Assembly: GCA_013205585.1 (NCBI GenBank)
Contig: JABMML010000235.1
Location: forward strand, 1 to 9,617
Reading direction: 5' to 3'
DNA from: Chitinophagaceae bacterium
GTDB lineage: Bacteria; Bacteroidota; Bacteroidia; Chitinophagales; Chitinophagaceae
DNA length: 9,617 nucleotides
The notes under the pieces are model-generated. The model saw only the letters and a list, made by a program, of their open reading frames with translations, was not told the DNA's origin and did not search any database. Shown here piece by piece: positions 1 to 5,777 of this stretch (its first letter is position 1; each line of letters begins with the position of its first letter). Both the position numbers and the translations under genes were made by a program.

Positions 1-39
1 CCATTCGCCACCTTTAATTACTGTTTTAGTCATTTCCAT
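1..39 (-). CDS. N-terminus of a probable acyl-CoA dehydrogenase (partial, runs off the window)
   Basis: Only 13 codons are inside the window: MEMTKTVIKGGEW. A short basic stretch followed by KGGEW/KGGEF is how many Bacteroidota acyl-CoA dehydrogenases begin, before the FAD-dependent dehydrogenase domain. The assignment rests on that resemblance alone and is tentative. A second ATG lies two codons in (position 33), so the start could be either; no clear Shine-Dalgarno separates them, as is usual in this phylum. The gene lies 112 bases after the MarR-family regulator on the same strand, an arrangement that would fit a regulated fatty-acid beta-oxidation unit. The AT-rich gap (40-151) shows no perfect TAnnTTTG box or clear terminator, so co-transcription with the regulator is possible. 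Confidence 0.5.
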   Translation of the reverse strand, partial: MEMTKTVIKGGEW

Positions 40-151
40 AAAATTTATTTTATTAGGTCTTTATTTAATTATTTTGAATTTATCTTTTGAACTTGTCTTT
101 TAATATATTTAAAGTCTATCTATTTCGAATCATCTTTTAGTGTCAATCTTT

Positions 152-607
152 TTAGATCAAATCTTTATTCGTTAAATTATCATATACTCTTTGAAAAACA
201 TTTTTTACGATATCAATTTCTTCTTTGGTGATATCTAATAGTGCTTCATTCATTGTTTGATTCGCTAACTCGTAAGTAATTTGTTGCAAGGGTTTAGCAA
301 TATCTGTTAAGTATACTAAATTTATTCTTCTATCTTCTTTACTTGCCACGCGCAATACAAGCTCTTGTTTTTCTAAATTATCAATGAGTCGGGTGGTGCT
401 TGCTTTGTCTCTAAAAGTTCTATTGCCTAATTCTAGTTGACTCAGTCCATCTTCTTTCCATAAATGATATAAGACAGACCACTGTTCGATAGTAATATCC
501 AATCCTGCGTTTCTAAAATTCTTTTGTAATCGTCTTGCAACAGCGGTAGTAGCCATGCCATTTACGACACTGTAAAGCTCTCCTCTTTTGAATTGGTTGT
601 TTGACAT
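152..607 (-). CDS. MarR-family winged-helix transcriptional regulator
   Basis: A 151-residue protein, the usual size for MarR regulators, which act as dimers and usually repress until a small ligand binds. The winged helix-turn-helix spans about residues 38-101. The helix-turn region LSQLELGNRTFRDKAS is followed by the recognition helix TRLIDNLEKQEL and a wing with the hallmark EDRR (residues 91-94) before the INLVYLT strand. Helices at both ends would form the dimer interface. The frame is open up to 724, but the first 39 codons of that longer reading are Lys/Asn-rich low-complexity sequence over T-tracts, so the start at 607 (MSNNQFKRGE) is preferred. It follows the sugar operon after 141 bases and precedes the probable acyl-CoA dehydrogenase by 112. 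It may control itself and that gene; control of the sugar operon is possible but not shown. An inverted repeat directly before the start is a likely autoregulatory site. Confidence 0.88.
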   Translation of the reverse strand: MSNNQFKRGELYSVVNGMATTAVARRLQKNFRNAGLDITIEQWSVLYHLWKEDGLSQLELGNRTFRDKASTTRLIDNLEKQELVLRVASKEDRRINLVYLTDIAKPLQQITYELANQTMNEALLDITKEEIDIVKNVFQRVYDNLTNKDLI

Positions 608-611
608 ATAG

Positions 612-627
612 TTAGTTATGCAACTAA
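612..627. promoter_or_regulatory. Inverted repeat upstream of the MarR gene, candidate operator
   Basis: The sequence TTAGTT-ATGC-AACTAA is a perfect 6+6 base inverted repeat with a four-base centre. It starts five bases upstream of the regulator's start codon. MarR dimers typically bind 15-20 base AT-rich palindromes overlapping their own promoters, and size and place both fit. That this regulator binds here is inferred. Confidence 0.5.
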
Positions 628-671
628 TATAAATGTACAACCAATTTTTAGGTTTTGGGCAATTATTTGCC

Positions 672-708
672 TTTTTTTGGTCTTTTTTTGAATTTTTTAG
701 CCTTTTTT
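672..708. other. Phased T-tracts, predicted intrinsically curved DNA
   Basis: Four uninterrupted T runs occur at 672-678, 683-689, 693-698 and 703-708, with centres about 11, 9.5 and 10 bases apart. An A4 run at 713-716 continues the spacing. Tracts of this length repeated once per helical turn are the classic signature of intrinsic bending. On the coding strand of the MarR gene they are A-tracts 65-101 bases upstream of its start codon, where curved or UP-like elements can aid promoters. The 141-base gap between the sugar dehydrogenase stop and the MarR start holds this tract and the inverted repeat, and no gene. Confidence 0.55.
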
Positions 709-748
709 GCGCAAAATGGGGCAATTTGGAGGGGTTTTGAAAATCGAA

Positions 749-1528
749 TTATAAGGCTCTATCTAGATGTACATAGCCGCCATCCACATAAATATGCTGT
801 CCGGTTGTATGGCTCGATTTTTCAGATAATAGAAAGGCTACGGTATTGGCAATCTCTTCTTTGGTGGTGAATCTTTGGCCTAATGGAATTTTTTCTTTGA
901 TGGAATTTAATTTTTCTTCGGGGTTGGGTAATGTTTTTATCCATTTTTCATACAGTGGGGTATAACATTCAGCAACCACCACTGCATTTACACGAATGCC
1001 ATAGGGTAATAATTCAACGGCCCATTCTCTAGTGAGTGCATTGCGTCCACCATTGGCAGCTGCATAAGCAGAAGTACCACCTTGTCCAGTTTCTGCTGTC
1101 TTTGAACTTATATTAACTATATTTCCTTTTGACTTCTTTAAATAGGGGAGCGCATGATGCGCTAATAAATAATAGTGTACTAAGTTCTTATGTAAACTTT
1201 TCATAAATAATTCGTAGTTCCCATTTTCTAAACCTACACTATCATTCTCTCCTGCATTATTTACAAGCCCGTCTATTTGACTATATTTTGTAACAATTTT
1301 TTTAATGGCATTTTCACAAGCAACAGGATCTGTTAATTCTGCCACCACCTGATCGGCTTGATACCCTTGTATTTGAATTGCCTTTACAAGCGCTAAATTA
1401 TTTTCTTCACTTCTTCCTATAATAATGGGTATAGCACCTTCGGCTGCTAATAAATTAGTAATGCCTTCGCCAATGCCTCTTGCACCTCCAGATACTATAA
1501 TTATTTTGCCTTCTAATGCTAAGTCCAT
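749..1528 (-). CDS. SDR-family sugar dehydrogenase, probable L-fucose dehydrogenase
   Basis: A 259-residue classical short-chain dehydrogenase, expected to oxidise C1 of L-fucose (or a related sugar) to the lactone with NAD(P)+ in the cytoplasm, the first step of the operon's pathway. The Rossmann fold has the glycine motif SGGARGIG (13-20), NNAG (90-93), the helix-4 Asn N115, Ser 141/142 and Tyr155. The region around REWAVELLPYGIRVNAV matches the sugar-dehydrogenase branch. The C-terminus ends with the usual TGQHIYVDGGY. Gly38-Arg39 after the second strand could favour NADP, though this is not decisive. Oddity: the YxxxK motif reads YAAAN, so the catalytic Lys is Asn159 (AAT codon at 1052-1054). 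The start at 1528 lies three bases after the lactonase stop, so the gene is the last of the operon. The family is certain; fucose as substrate is inferred from the neighbours, and L-rhamnose or another sugar is possible. Confidence 0.82.
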   Translation of the reverse strand: MDLALEGKIIIVSGGARGIGEGITNLLAAEGAIPIIIGRSEENNLALVKAIQIQGYQADQVVAELTDPVACENAIKKIVTKYSQIDGLVNNAGENDSVGLENGNYELFMKSLHKNLVHYYLLAHHALPYLKKSKGNIVNISSKTAETGQGGTSAYAAANGGRNALTREWAVELLPYGIRVNAVVVAECYTPLYEKWIKTLPNPEEKLNSIKEKIPLGQRFTTKEEIANTVAFLLSEKSSHTTGQHIYVDGGYVHLDRAL

Positions 1529-1531
1529 AAT

Positions 1532-2359
1532 TTAAAGTTTATAAAATTTTATTGCATTGTTTGCAAAAAAAGATGCTTGTTCGTCTATACTAAAAGTATT
1601 GAAATAATTTTGCAATGTTTCTAACCATTTTGAATAAGAACTGGCTAATAAGCATACGGGCCAATCACTACCAAACATAATACGATCTGTGCCAAAGGCT
1701 TCTACCACTGTATCTATATAGGGCTTTAGGGTATCCAATGTCCAGCTATTCCAGTTTGCTTCAGTTGCCAATCCACTTATTTTACAATAAACATTAGGAT
1801 ATTGAGCAATTTCATTTATATCTTTTTGCCAACTTTCCCATTCACCTTCTTTTATATTGGGTTTGGCTAGATGATCAATGACAATGGGTTGTTCTTTATG
1901 ATTTGAGATAAATTCTTTGGCTTCTTTTAATTGGCTCGCATATATTAATAAGTCATAAGTATAATTATACTTTGTTAATGCGTCTATTCCCTTTTTAAAA
2001 CTAGGGGCTAACATAAAACCTTTTGGTTCAGCTTGCAAAATATGTCTAAAACCTTTAAGAACTTTTGTATCTGTATAGGTTGCTAACGCTGCTTCAATTT
2101 CAGTTGAATTTAAATCTACCCAGCCCACCACGCCTTTTATGAAAGAATTTTGATTGGCTTCTCTTATTAAAATTTGAGTTTCTGCATCTGTTTGATCTGC
2201 TTGCACTGCAATACAGCCATCGACATTATTTTCTTTTAATATAGGTGCTAAATCTGCAGGGAGAAAATCTTTTCGAATTACCTTCATGTCTTCATTAATC
2301 CAATCATGTGTTTTGGGGTCGTAATTCCAAAAATGCTGATGTGTATCAATGATTTTCAT
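1532..2359 (-). CDS. COG3618 amidohydrolase, probable L-fucono-lactonase
   Basis: A 275-residue TIM-barrel protein of the amidohydrolase_2 superfamily, COG3618 branch, which contains L-fuconolactonase and L-rhamnonolactonase. It should open the sugar lactone made by the upstream dehydrogenase step. Visible metal and active-site motifs are DTHQHFW (H7, H9), IDHLAKP (H163), CKISGL (192-197) and FGSDWP (Asp232), and the C-terminus ANNAIKFYKL is typical. The start at 2359 (MKIIDTHQHF) is chosen because the family begins a few residues before HxH. A longer start at 2389 would add ten residues (MPIKNKTISK) and overlap the preceding gene by 17 bases, whereas the chosen start leaves a 13-base gap. 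It sits between the FAH hydrolase and the sugar dehydrogenase. Exact lactone specificity is inferred from context. Confidence 0.85.
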   Translation of the reverse strand: MKIIDTHQHFWNYDPKTHDWINEDMKVIRKDFLPADLAPILKENNVDGCIAVQADQTDAETQILIREANQNSFIKGVVGWVDLNSTEIEAALATYTDTKVLKGFRHILQAEPKGFMLAPSFKKGIDALTKYNYTYDLLIYASQLKEAKEFISNHKEQPIVIDHLAKPNIKEGEWESWQKDINEIAQYPNVYCKISGLATEANWNSWTLDTLKPYIDTVVEAFGTDRIMFGSDWPVCLLASSYSKWLETLQNYFNTFSIDEQASFFANNAIKFYKL

Positions 2360-2372
2360 TTTTGAAATAGTT

Positions 2373-3221
2373 TTATTTTTGATAGGCAATAGCAGTTTGC
2401 TTACTGCTGCCTAAGCCATCAATACCTAATTCAACAACATCTCCAGGTTTTAAATAAATATTAGGACTAAAGCCAAGACCCACACCAGCAGGGGTTCCCG
2501 TGCTAATGACATCGCCTGGAAGTAAGGTCATAAATTGACTGCTATAGGAAATAAGTTGAGGTATATTAAAGATTAAGTCATCGGTATTACTATCCTGCAT
2601 CATCTTCCCATTTAAACTTAACCACAATCTTAATTGATGCGGATTTGGAATCTCATCTTTAGTAACTAACCAAGGACCCAGTGGTGCAAAACTATCGCAA
2701 CCCTTTCCTTTATCCCAAGTGCCGCCTCTTTCTAATTGAAAGGCACGTTCGCTTACATCGTTATGTAAAACATAACCTGCCACATAATCCATAGCCTCTG
2801 CTTCGCTTACATAACTTGCTTTTTTTCCAATCACTACTCCTAACTCTACTTCCCAATCTGTTTTTTCTGAATTTTTAGGAATAATAATATTATCGAAGGG
2901 GCCAGTTAAAGAACTGGTAGACTTCATAAATAGTATGGGTTCTGTTGGAATAGCTGCTCCTGTTTCCTTTGCATGCTTCGCGTAGTTTAAACCAATACAT
3001 AATATTTTAGAAGGCCTAGCAATAGGTGATCCAATTCTTTGGCCATCTTCTATTAATGGTAATTTTTCTTCATTAACAATGCCCTCTAATTTTTGTAAAC
3101 CATTCTGCTCAAAAAAACTTTCATCATAATCTTTAATAAAAGCACTTAGATCATAGTTTTTACCCTCTAAGTGAATACCTGGTTTTTCTTTGCCTTCTTT
3201 TCCGAATCTTATTAATTTCAT
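2373..3221 (-). CDS. FAH-family hydrolase, probable 2,4-diketo-3-deoxy-L-fuconate hydrolase
   Basis: A 282-residue fumarylacetoacetate hydrolase family protein. In deoxy-sugar pathways this family cleaves the 2,4-diketo-3-deoxy acid into pyruvate and lactate, the last step here. The N-terminal cap (about 1-70) precedes the catalytic domain, which starts at KILCIGLNYAKHAKETG with the probable catalytic His83. Metal ligands are E124 and E126 in WEVELGVV and D155 in HNDVSERAF. The stretch GGTWDKGKGCDSFAPLGPWL (167-186) is characteristic of the sugar-acid and ureidoglycolate-lyase-like branch. GDVISTGTPAGVG (236-248) is the family C-terminal signature. The gene starts only two bases after the stop of the 2-keto-3-deoxy acid dehydrogenase, consistent with coupled translation of consecutive pathway enzymes. 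Other FAH-family activities are possible if it were considered alone; the neighbours make this one likely. Confidence 0.85.
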   Translation of the reverse strand: MKLIRFGKEGKEKPGIHLEGKNYDLSAFIKDYDESFFEQNGLQKLEGIVNEEKLPLIEDGQRIGSPIARPSKILCIGLNYAKHAKETGAAIPTEPILFMKSTSSLTGPFDNIIIPKNSEKTDWEVELGVVIGKKASYVSEAEAMDYVAGYVLHNDVSERAFQLERGGTWDKGKGCDSFAPLGPWLVTKDEIPNPHQLRLWLSLNGKMMQDSNTDDLIFNIPQLISYSSQFMTLLPGDVISTGTPAGVGLGFSPNIYLKPGDVVELGIDGLGSSKQTAIAYQK

Positions 3222-3223
3222 TT

Positions 3224-3988
3224 TTAACTATTTAAAGTAACGTAACCGCCATCAATGGCATAATCGCTACCGGTAATAAAACTAGCTTCATCACTACACA
3301 AATATAAAACTTGATGTGCTATTTCAATGGGCTTACCCATTCTACCAATGGGTTGAGTTTTAGATAATTTATCAAACATTTCTGCCTCTTTGCCTGGGTA
3401 ATTCTTTTTCAAAAAACCATCTACAAAAGGAGTATGCACTCTTCCTGGAGAGATACTATTACATCTTATATTATCTTTTATAAAATCCTTAGCCACACTC
3501 AATGTCATAGCATGCACAGCACCTTTGCTCATCCCATAAGCAAAGCGGTCTGACACGCCCACTTTGGCAACAATGGAACTTATATTAACAATAGCTCCAC
3601 CACCTGTTTTTTGCATAATAGGTATAGCTGCATGTAAACTATTGTATACTCCTTTCACATTAACATTAAATATTTTTTCAAAATCTTGCTCTTCAGTACT
3701 AGTAGCATTGCCTATATGTGATATACCTGCGCAGTTCACCAAAATATGCACCGTTTCAATTGTATTATAGGCTACCATTAATGCTTTTTGATTTGCCACA
3801 TCAATTACAATTGATATTGCTTCGCCGCCCTCTTTTTTAATGATGTCAACTGTGTCATTAGCGCTTTGCTCACTAAGGTCCACCACATAAACTTTTGCAC
3901 CTTGTTTTGCTAATATGATACAAACTTCTTTACCAATGCCGCTGCCGCCTCCAGTGACAACTGCCGTTTTTTGATGAAGTAAAAACAT
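3224..3988 (-). CDS. SDR dehydrogenase, probable 2-keto-3-deoxy-L-fuconate 4-dehydrogenase
   Basis: A 254-residue classical short-chain dehydrogenase. It probably oxidises C4 of 2-keto-3-deoxy-L-fuconate to the 2,4-diketo acid used by the FAH hydrolase encoded next. It has TGGGSGIG (12-19), Asp37 at the end of strand 2 (VYVVDLSE), which indicates NAD over NADP, NCAG (85-88), Asn110, Ser138, and an intact Tyr151-GMS-Lys155 catalytic motif. ISPGRVHTPF after strand 6 and TGSDYAIDGGY near the C-terminus are family features. Its intact YxxxK contrasts with the operon's other SDR. It lies 39 bases after the dehydratase stop and two bases before the FAH gene. Role by context; the fold and cofactor class are clear from sequence. 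Confidence 0.85.
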   Translation of the reverse strand: MFLLHQKTAVVTGGGSGIGKEVCIILAKQGAKVYVVDLSEQSANDTVDIIKKEGGEAISIVIDVANQKALMVAYNTIETVHILVNCAGISHIGNATSTEEQDFEKIFNVNVKGVYNSLHAAIPIMQKTGGGAIVNISSIVAKVGVSDRFAYGMSKGAVHAMTLSVAKDFIKDNIRCNSISPGRVHTPFVDGFLKKNYPGKEAEMFDKLSKTQPIGRMGKPIEIAHQVLYLCSDEASFITGSDYAIDGGYVTLNS

Positions 3989-4027
3989 GGTATAAAATAT
4001 TTTATTGTAAAATGGTTCTTCTATTTT

Positions 4028-5680
4028 TTATAAGGAGACGCCTCTTTTCCAAGGTATGAAATCGTCCTGATGTAATTGCACTGCCTTTGGAATAACTTCA
4101 CCACTTGCGGCTTTAATGCAGTAGTCTAAAATTTCTTCACCCATTTCTTCAATAGTTTTAATACCGTCTATAATTTCTCCAGTATTAATATCTATAATAT
4201 CAGACATGCGATTGGCTAGTTTAGTATTCGTAGAAACTTTTATTACAGGACAGACAGGATTACCCGTAGGTGTACCCAGGCCGGTTGTAAATAAAATTAA
4301 AGTAGCTCCACTTGCTGCCTTTCCTGTGGTGGCTTCCACATCATTGCCTGGAGTACAAACTAAACTTAAGCCTGCCTTGGTAGCTGCTTCGGTATAATCT
4401 AATACATCTACTACTGGAGCAGTTCCACCTTTTTTACAAGCTCCTGCACTTTTAATAGCATCAGTGATTAGTCCATCTTTTATATTACCAGGAGAAGGGT
4501 TCATATGAAATCCACTTCCTACAGCATGCGCCATTTTATTATACTCTTCCATCAGTCGAATAAATTTATTTGCTGTTTTTTCATCCACTGCTCTATCAAT
4601 TAATTCTTGCTCTGTTCCGCATAATTCAGGAAACTCTGCAAGTAATATTTGTCCGCCTAAGGCTACTAAAATATCGGCTGCATGTCCAACAGCAGGATTC
4701 GCGGATATTCCACTGAAACCATCGCTACCACCACATTTCACGCCAATACATAATTTACTAAGAGGCGCTGGTTTTCTTTCAATTTTATTAGCTTCTTTTA
4801 ATTTTTCAATGGTGGACTGTATAGCCGATTTAATTAATTGCTCTTCGCTTTGTGATGATTGTTGTTCAAAAATAATTAAGGGCTTATCGAAATTTGGGTT
4901 TCTCTTTTTTAAATCATTTTTAAAATCATCTATTTGTAAATGTTGACATCCTAAACTTAACAAGGTAATACCTGCTACATTGGGATGATCTGCATAGGCA
5001 GCCAATAAATTACTTAAAGTAGAGGCGTCCTGTCTGGTGCCACCACAGCCTCCTTGATGATTTAAAAATTTAATGCCATCTATATTTTTAAATATTCTTT
5101 TTTCAATAGAAGGTGCAACAGTTATATGTTCGTCAATGACTAAACTATTATTATTGTGTATATTCTTTACCACTTCATCTGCGAATTCTTTGTACTTATC
5201 GGTAATAGTATAACCTAGTGCATGATGCAAGGCTTCTTTAATAACATCCAAATTTCTATTTTCACAAAACACAGTGGGTATAAATAACCAGTAATTCGCA
5301 GTGCCTACTTTGCCATCAGATCGGCGATAGCCGTTAAATGTTTTATTTTTGAAATTATTTGTATTTGGGGCCTGCCACTTATAATTTGCATTTCGGTAGG
5401 CATAAGCATCTGCTTCATGCTTTGTATTGGTAACCGTCATTTTTTCTCCAACACTTACACTATCTATAACTATTTTTCCAACCGTAATCCCATACATAGT
5501 AATAAGCATTCCTTTTGCTAAGTCCTTTATGAAAAACTTATGCTTTTCTTCAATGTCTTCTTTTAAAATATAGGTTTCACTTTCAAAAATAATCGATTCG
5601 CCCTTTTTTAAATGGTTAAGGGCTACTAGTACAGTATCCTTTGGGTGAATTTGTAAAACTTTTAAATTTCTTTCCTTCAT
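4028..5680 (-). CDS. UxaA-family (altronate dehydratase type) sugar-acid dehydratase, probable L-fuconate dehydratase
   Basis: A 550-residue full-length UxaA-family protein with an N-terminal SAF domain (about 1-90, including KHKFFIKDLAKG with His47) and the large dehydratase domain. Motifs in order are GYRRSDGKVGTANYW (117-131), NHQGGCGGTRQD (207-218), KCGGSDGFSG (315-324), NPSPGN (394-399), CTPGNDVEATTGKAASGAT (442-460) and PTGNPVCPVI (471-480). Conserved Cys and His residues fit the iron-dependent mechanism known for altronate and galactarate dehydratases. It removes water from an aldonic acid to give a 2-keto-3-deoxy acid. As first gene of an operon for a deoxy-sugar, the likely substrate is L-fuconate, although the family name suggests D-altronate; no uxaB or uxaC neighbour supports the altronate role. 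The start at 5680 lies 97 bases from the divergent glycosyltransferase start; the shared spacer must hold the operon promoter, but no perfect TAnnTTTG box is seen on this strand. Confidence 0.83.
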   Translation of the reverse strand: MKERNLKVLQIHPKDTVLVALNHLKKGESIIFESETYILKEDIEEKHKFFIKDLAKGMLITMYGITVGKIVIDSVSVGEKMTVTNTKHEADAYAYRNANYKWQAPNTNNFKNKTFNGYRRSDGKVGTANYWLFIPTVFCENRNLDVIKEALHHALGYTITDKYKEFADEVVKNIHNNNSLVIDEHITVAPSIEKRIFKNIDGIKFLNHQGGCGGTRQDASTLSNLLAAYADHPNVAGITLLSLGCQHLQIDDFKNDLKKRNPNFDKPLIIFEQQSSQSEEQLIKSAIQSTIEKLKEANKIERKPAPLSKLCIGVKCGGSDGFSGISANPAVGHAADILVALGGQILLAEFPELCGTEQELIDRAVDEKTANKFIRLMEEYNKMAHAVGSGFHMNPSPGNIKDGLITDAIKSAGACKKGGTAPVVDVLDYTEAATKAGLSLVCTPGNDVEATTGKAASGATLILFTTGLGTPTGNPVCPVIKVSTNTKLANRMSDIIDINTGEIIDGIKTIEEMGEEILDYCIKAASGEVIPKAVQLHQDDFIPWKRGVSL

Positions 5681-5705
5681 GTTTGGCCTTATTTAGAGCA
5701 ATCCA

Positions 5706-5727
5706 TTGAATCTACAATTTAATTCAA
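5706..5727. promoter_or_regulatory. Inverted repeat TTGAAT-N10-ATTCAA upstream of the sugar operon
   Basis: A perfect 6+6 inverted repeat with a ten-base spacer, centred about 36 bases upstream of the dehydratase start codon in the divergent spacer. The half-sites are about 1.5 helical turns apart. It could be an operator for the sugar operon, but six-base AT-rich arms can arise by chance, so support is weak. Confidence 0.25.
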
Positions 5728-5765
5728 ACAATTAAAAAATCCTATTTCTGAGATGGAAAAGCAAT

Positions 5766-5773
5766 TAACTTTG
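5766..5773 (+). promoter_or_regulatory. Bacteroidota-type -7 box for the glycosyltransferase
   Basis: TAACTTTG fits the TAnnTTTG consensus of the main Bacteroidota sigma factor exactly. The box ends four bases before the ATG at 5778, so initiation would fall at or within a few bases of the start codon, giving a leaderless or nearly leaderless mRNA. No good -33 TTG lies at the usual distance; TTTC at 5745-5748 is the nearest T-rich candidate. Confidence 0.5.
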
Positions 5774-5777
5774 CGCC

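Noticed and set aside
658..678. GGCAA-TTAT-TTGCC followed by seven T residues, a terminator-like hairpin on the plus strand.
   Set aside because: The stem is only five bases, no plus-strand gene lies upstream to be terminated, and the T run belongs to the phased T-tract series.
608..724. A 39-codon N-terminal extension of the MarR protein (start at 724).
   Set aside because: It is Lys/Asn-rich low-complexity sequence produced by T-tracts, is not part of the MarR fold, and would place the probable operator inside the gene.
655..870. A plus-strand reading frame of 71 codons overlapping the MarR upstream region and the sugar dehydrogenase.
   Set aside because: It lies antisense to a well-supported gene, starts in T-tracts and shows no recognisable domain.
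2360..2389. A ten-codon longer start for the lactonase, overlapping the FAH gene by 17 bases.
   Set aside because: The family starts close to the HxH motif, and the extension MPIKNKTISK has no family support. It cannot be fully excluded.
3564..3770. A plus-strand reading frame opposite the 2-keto-3-deoxy acid dehydrogenase.
   Set aside because: It is a shadow of the opposing SDR gene, with hydrophobic composition explained by the complementary strand.
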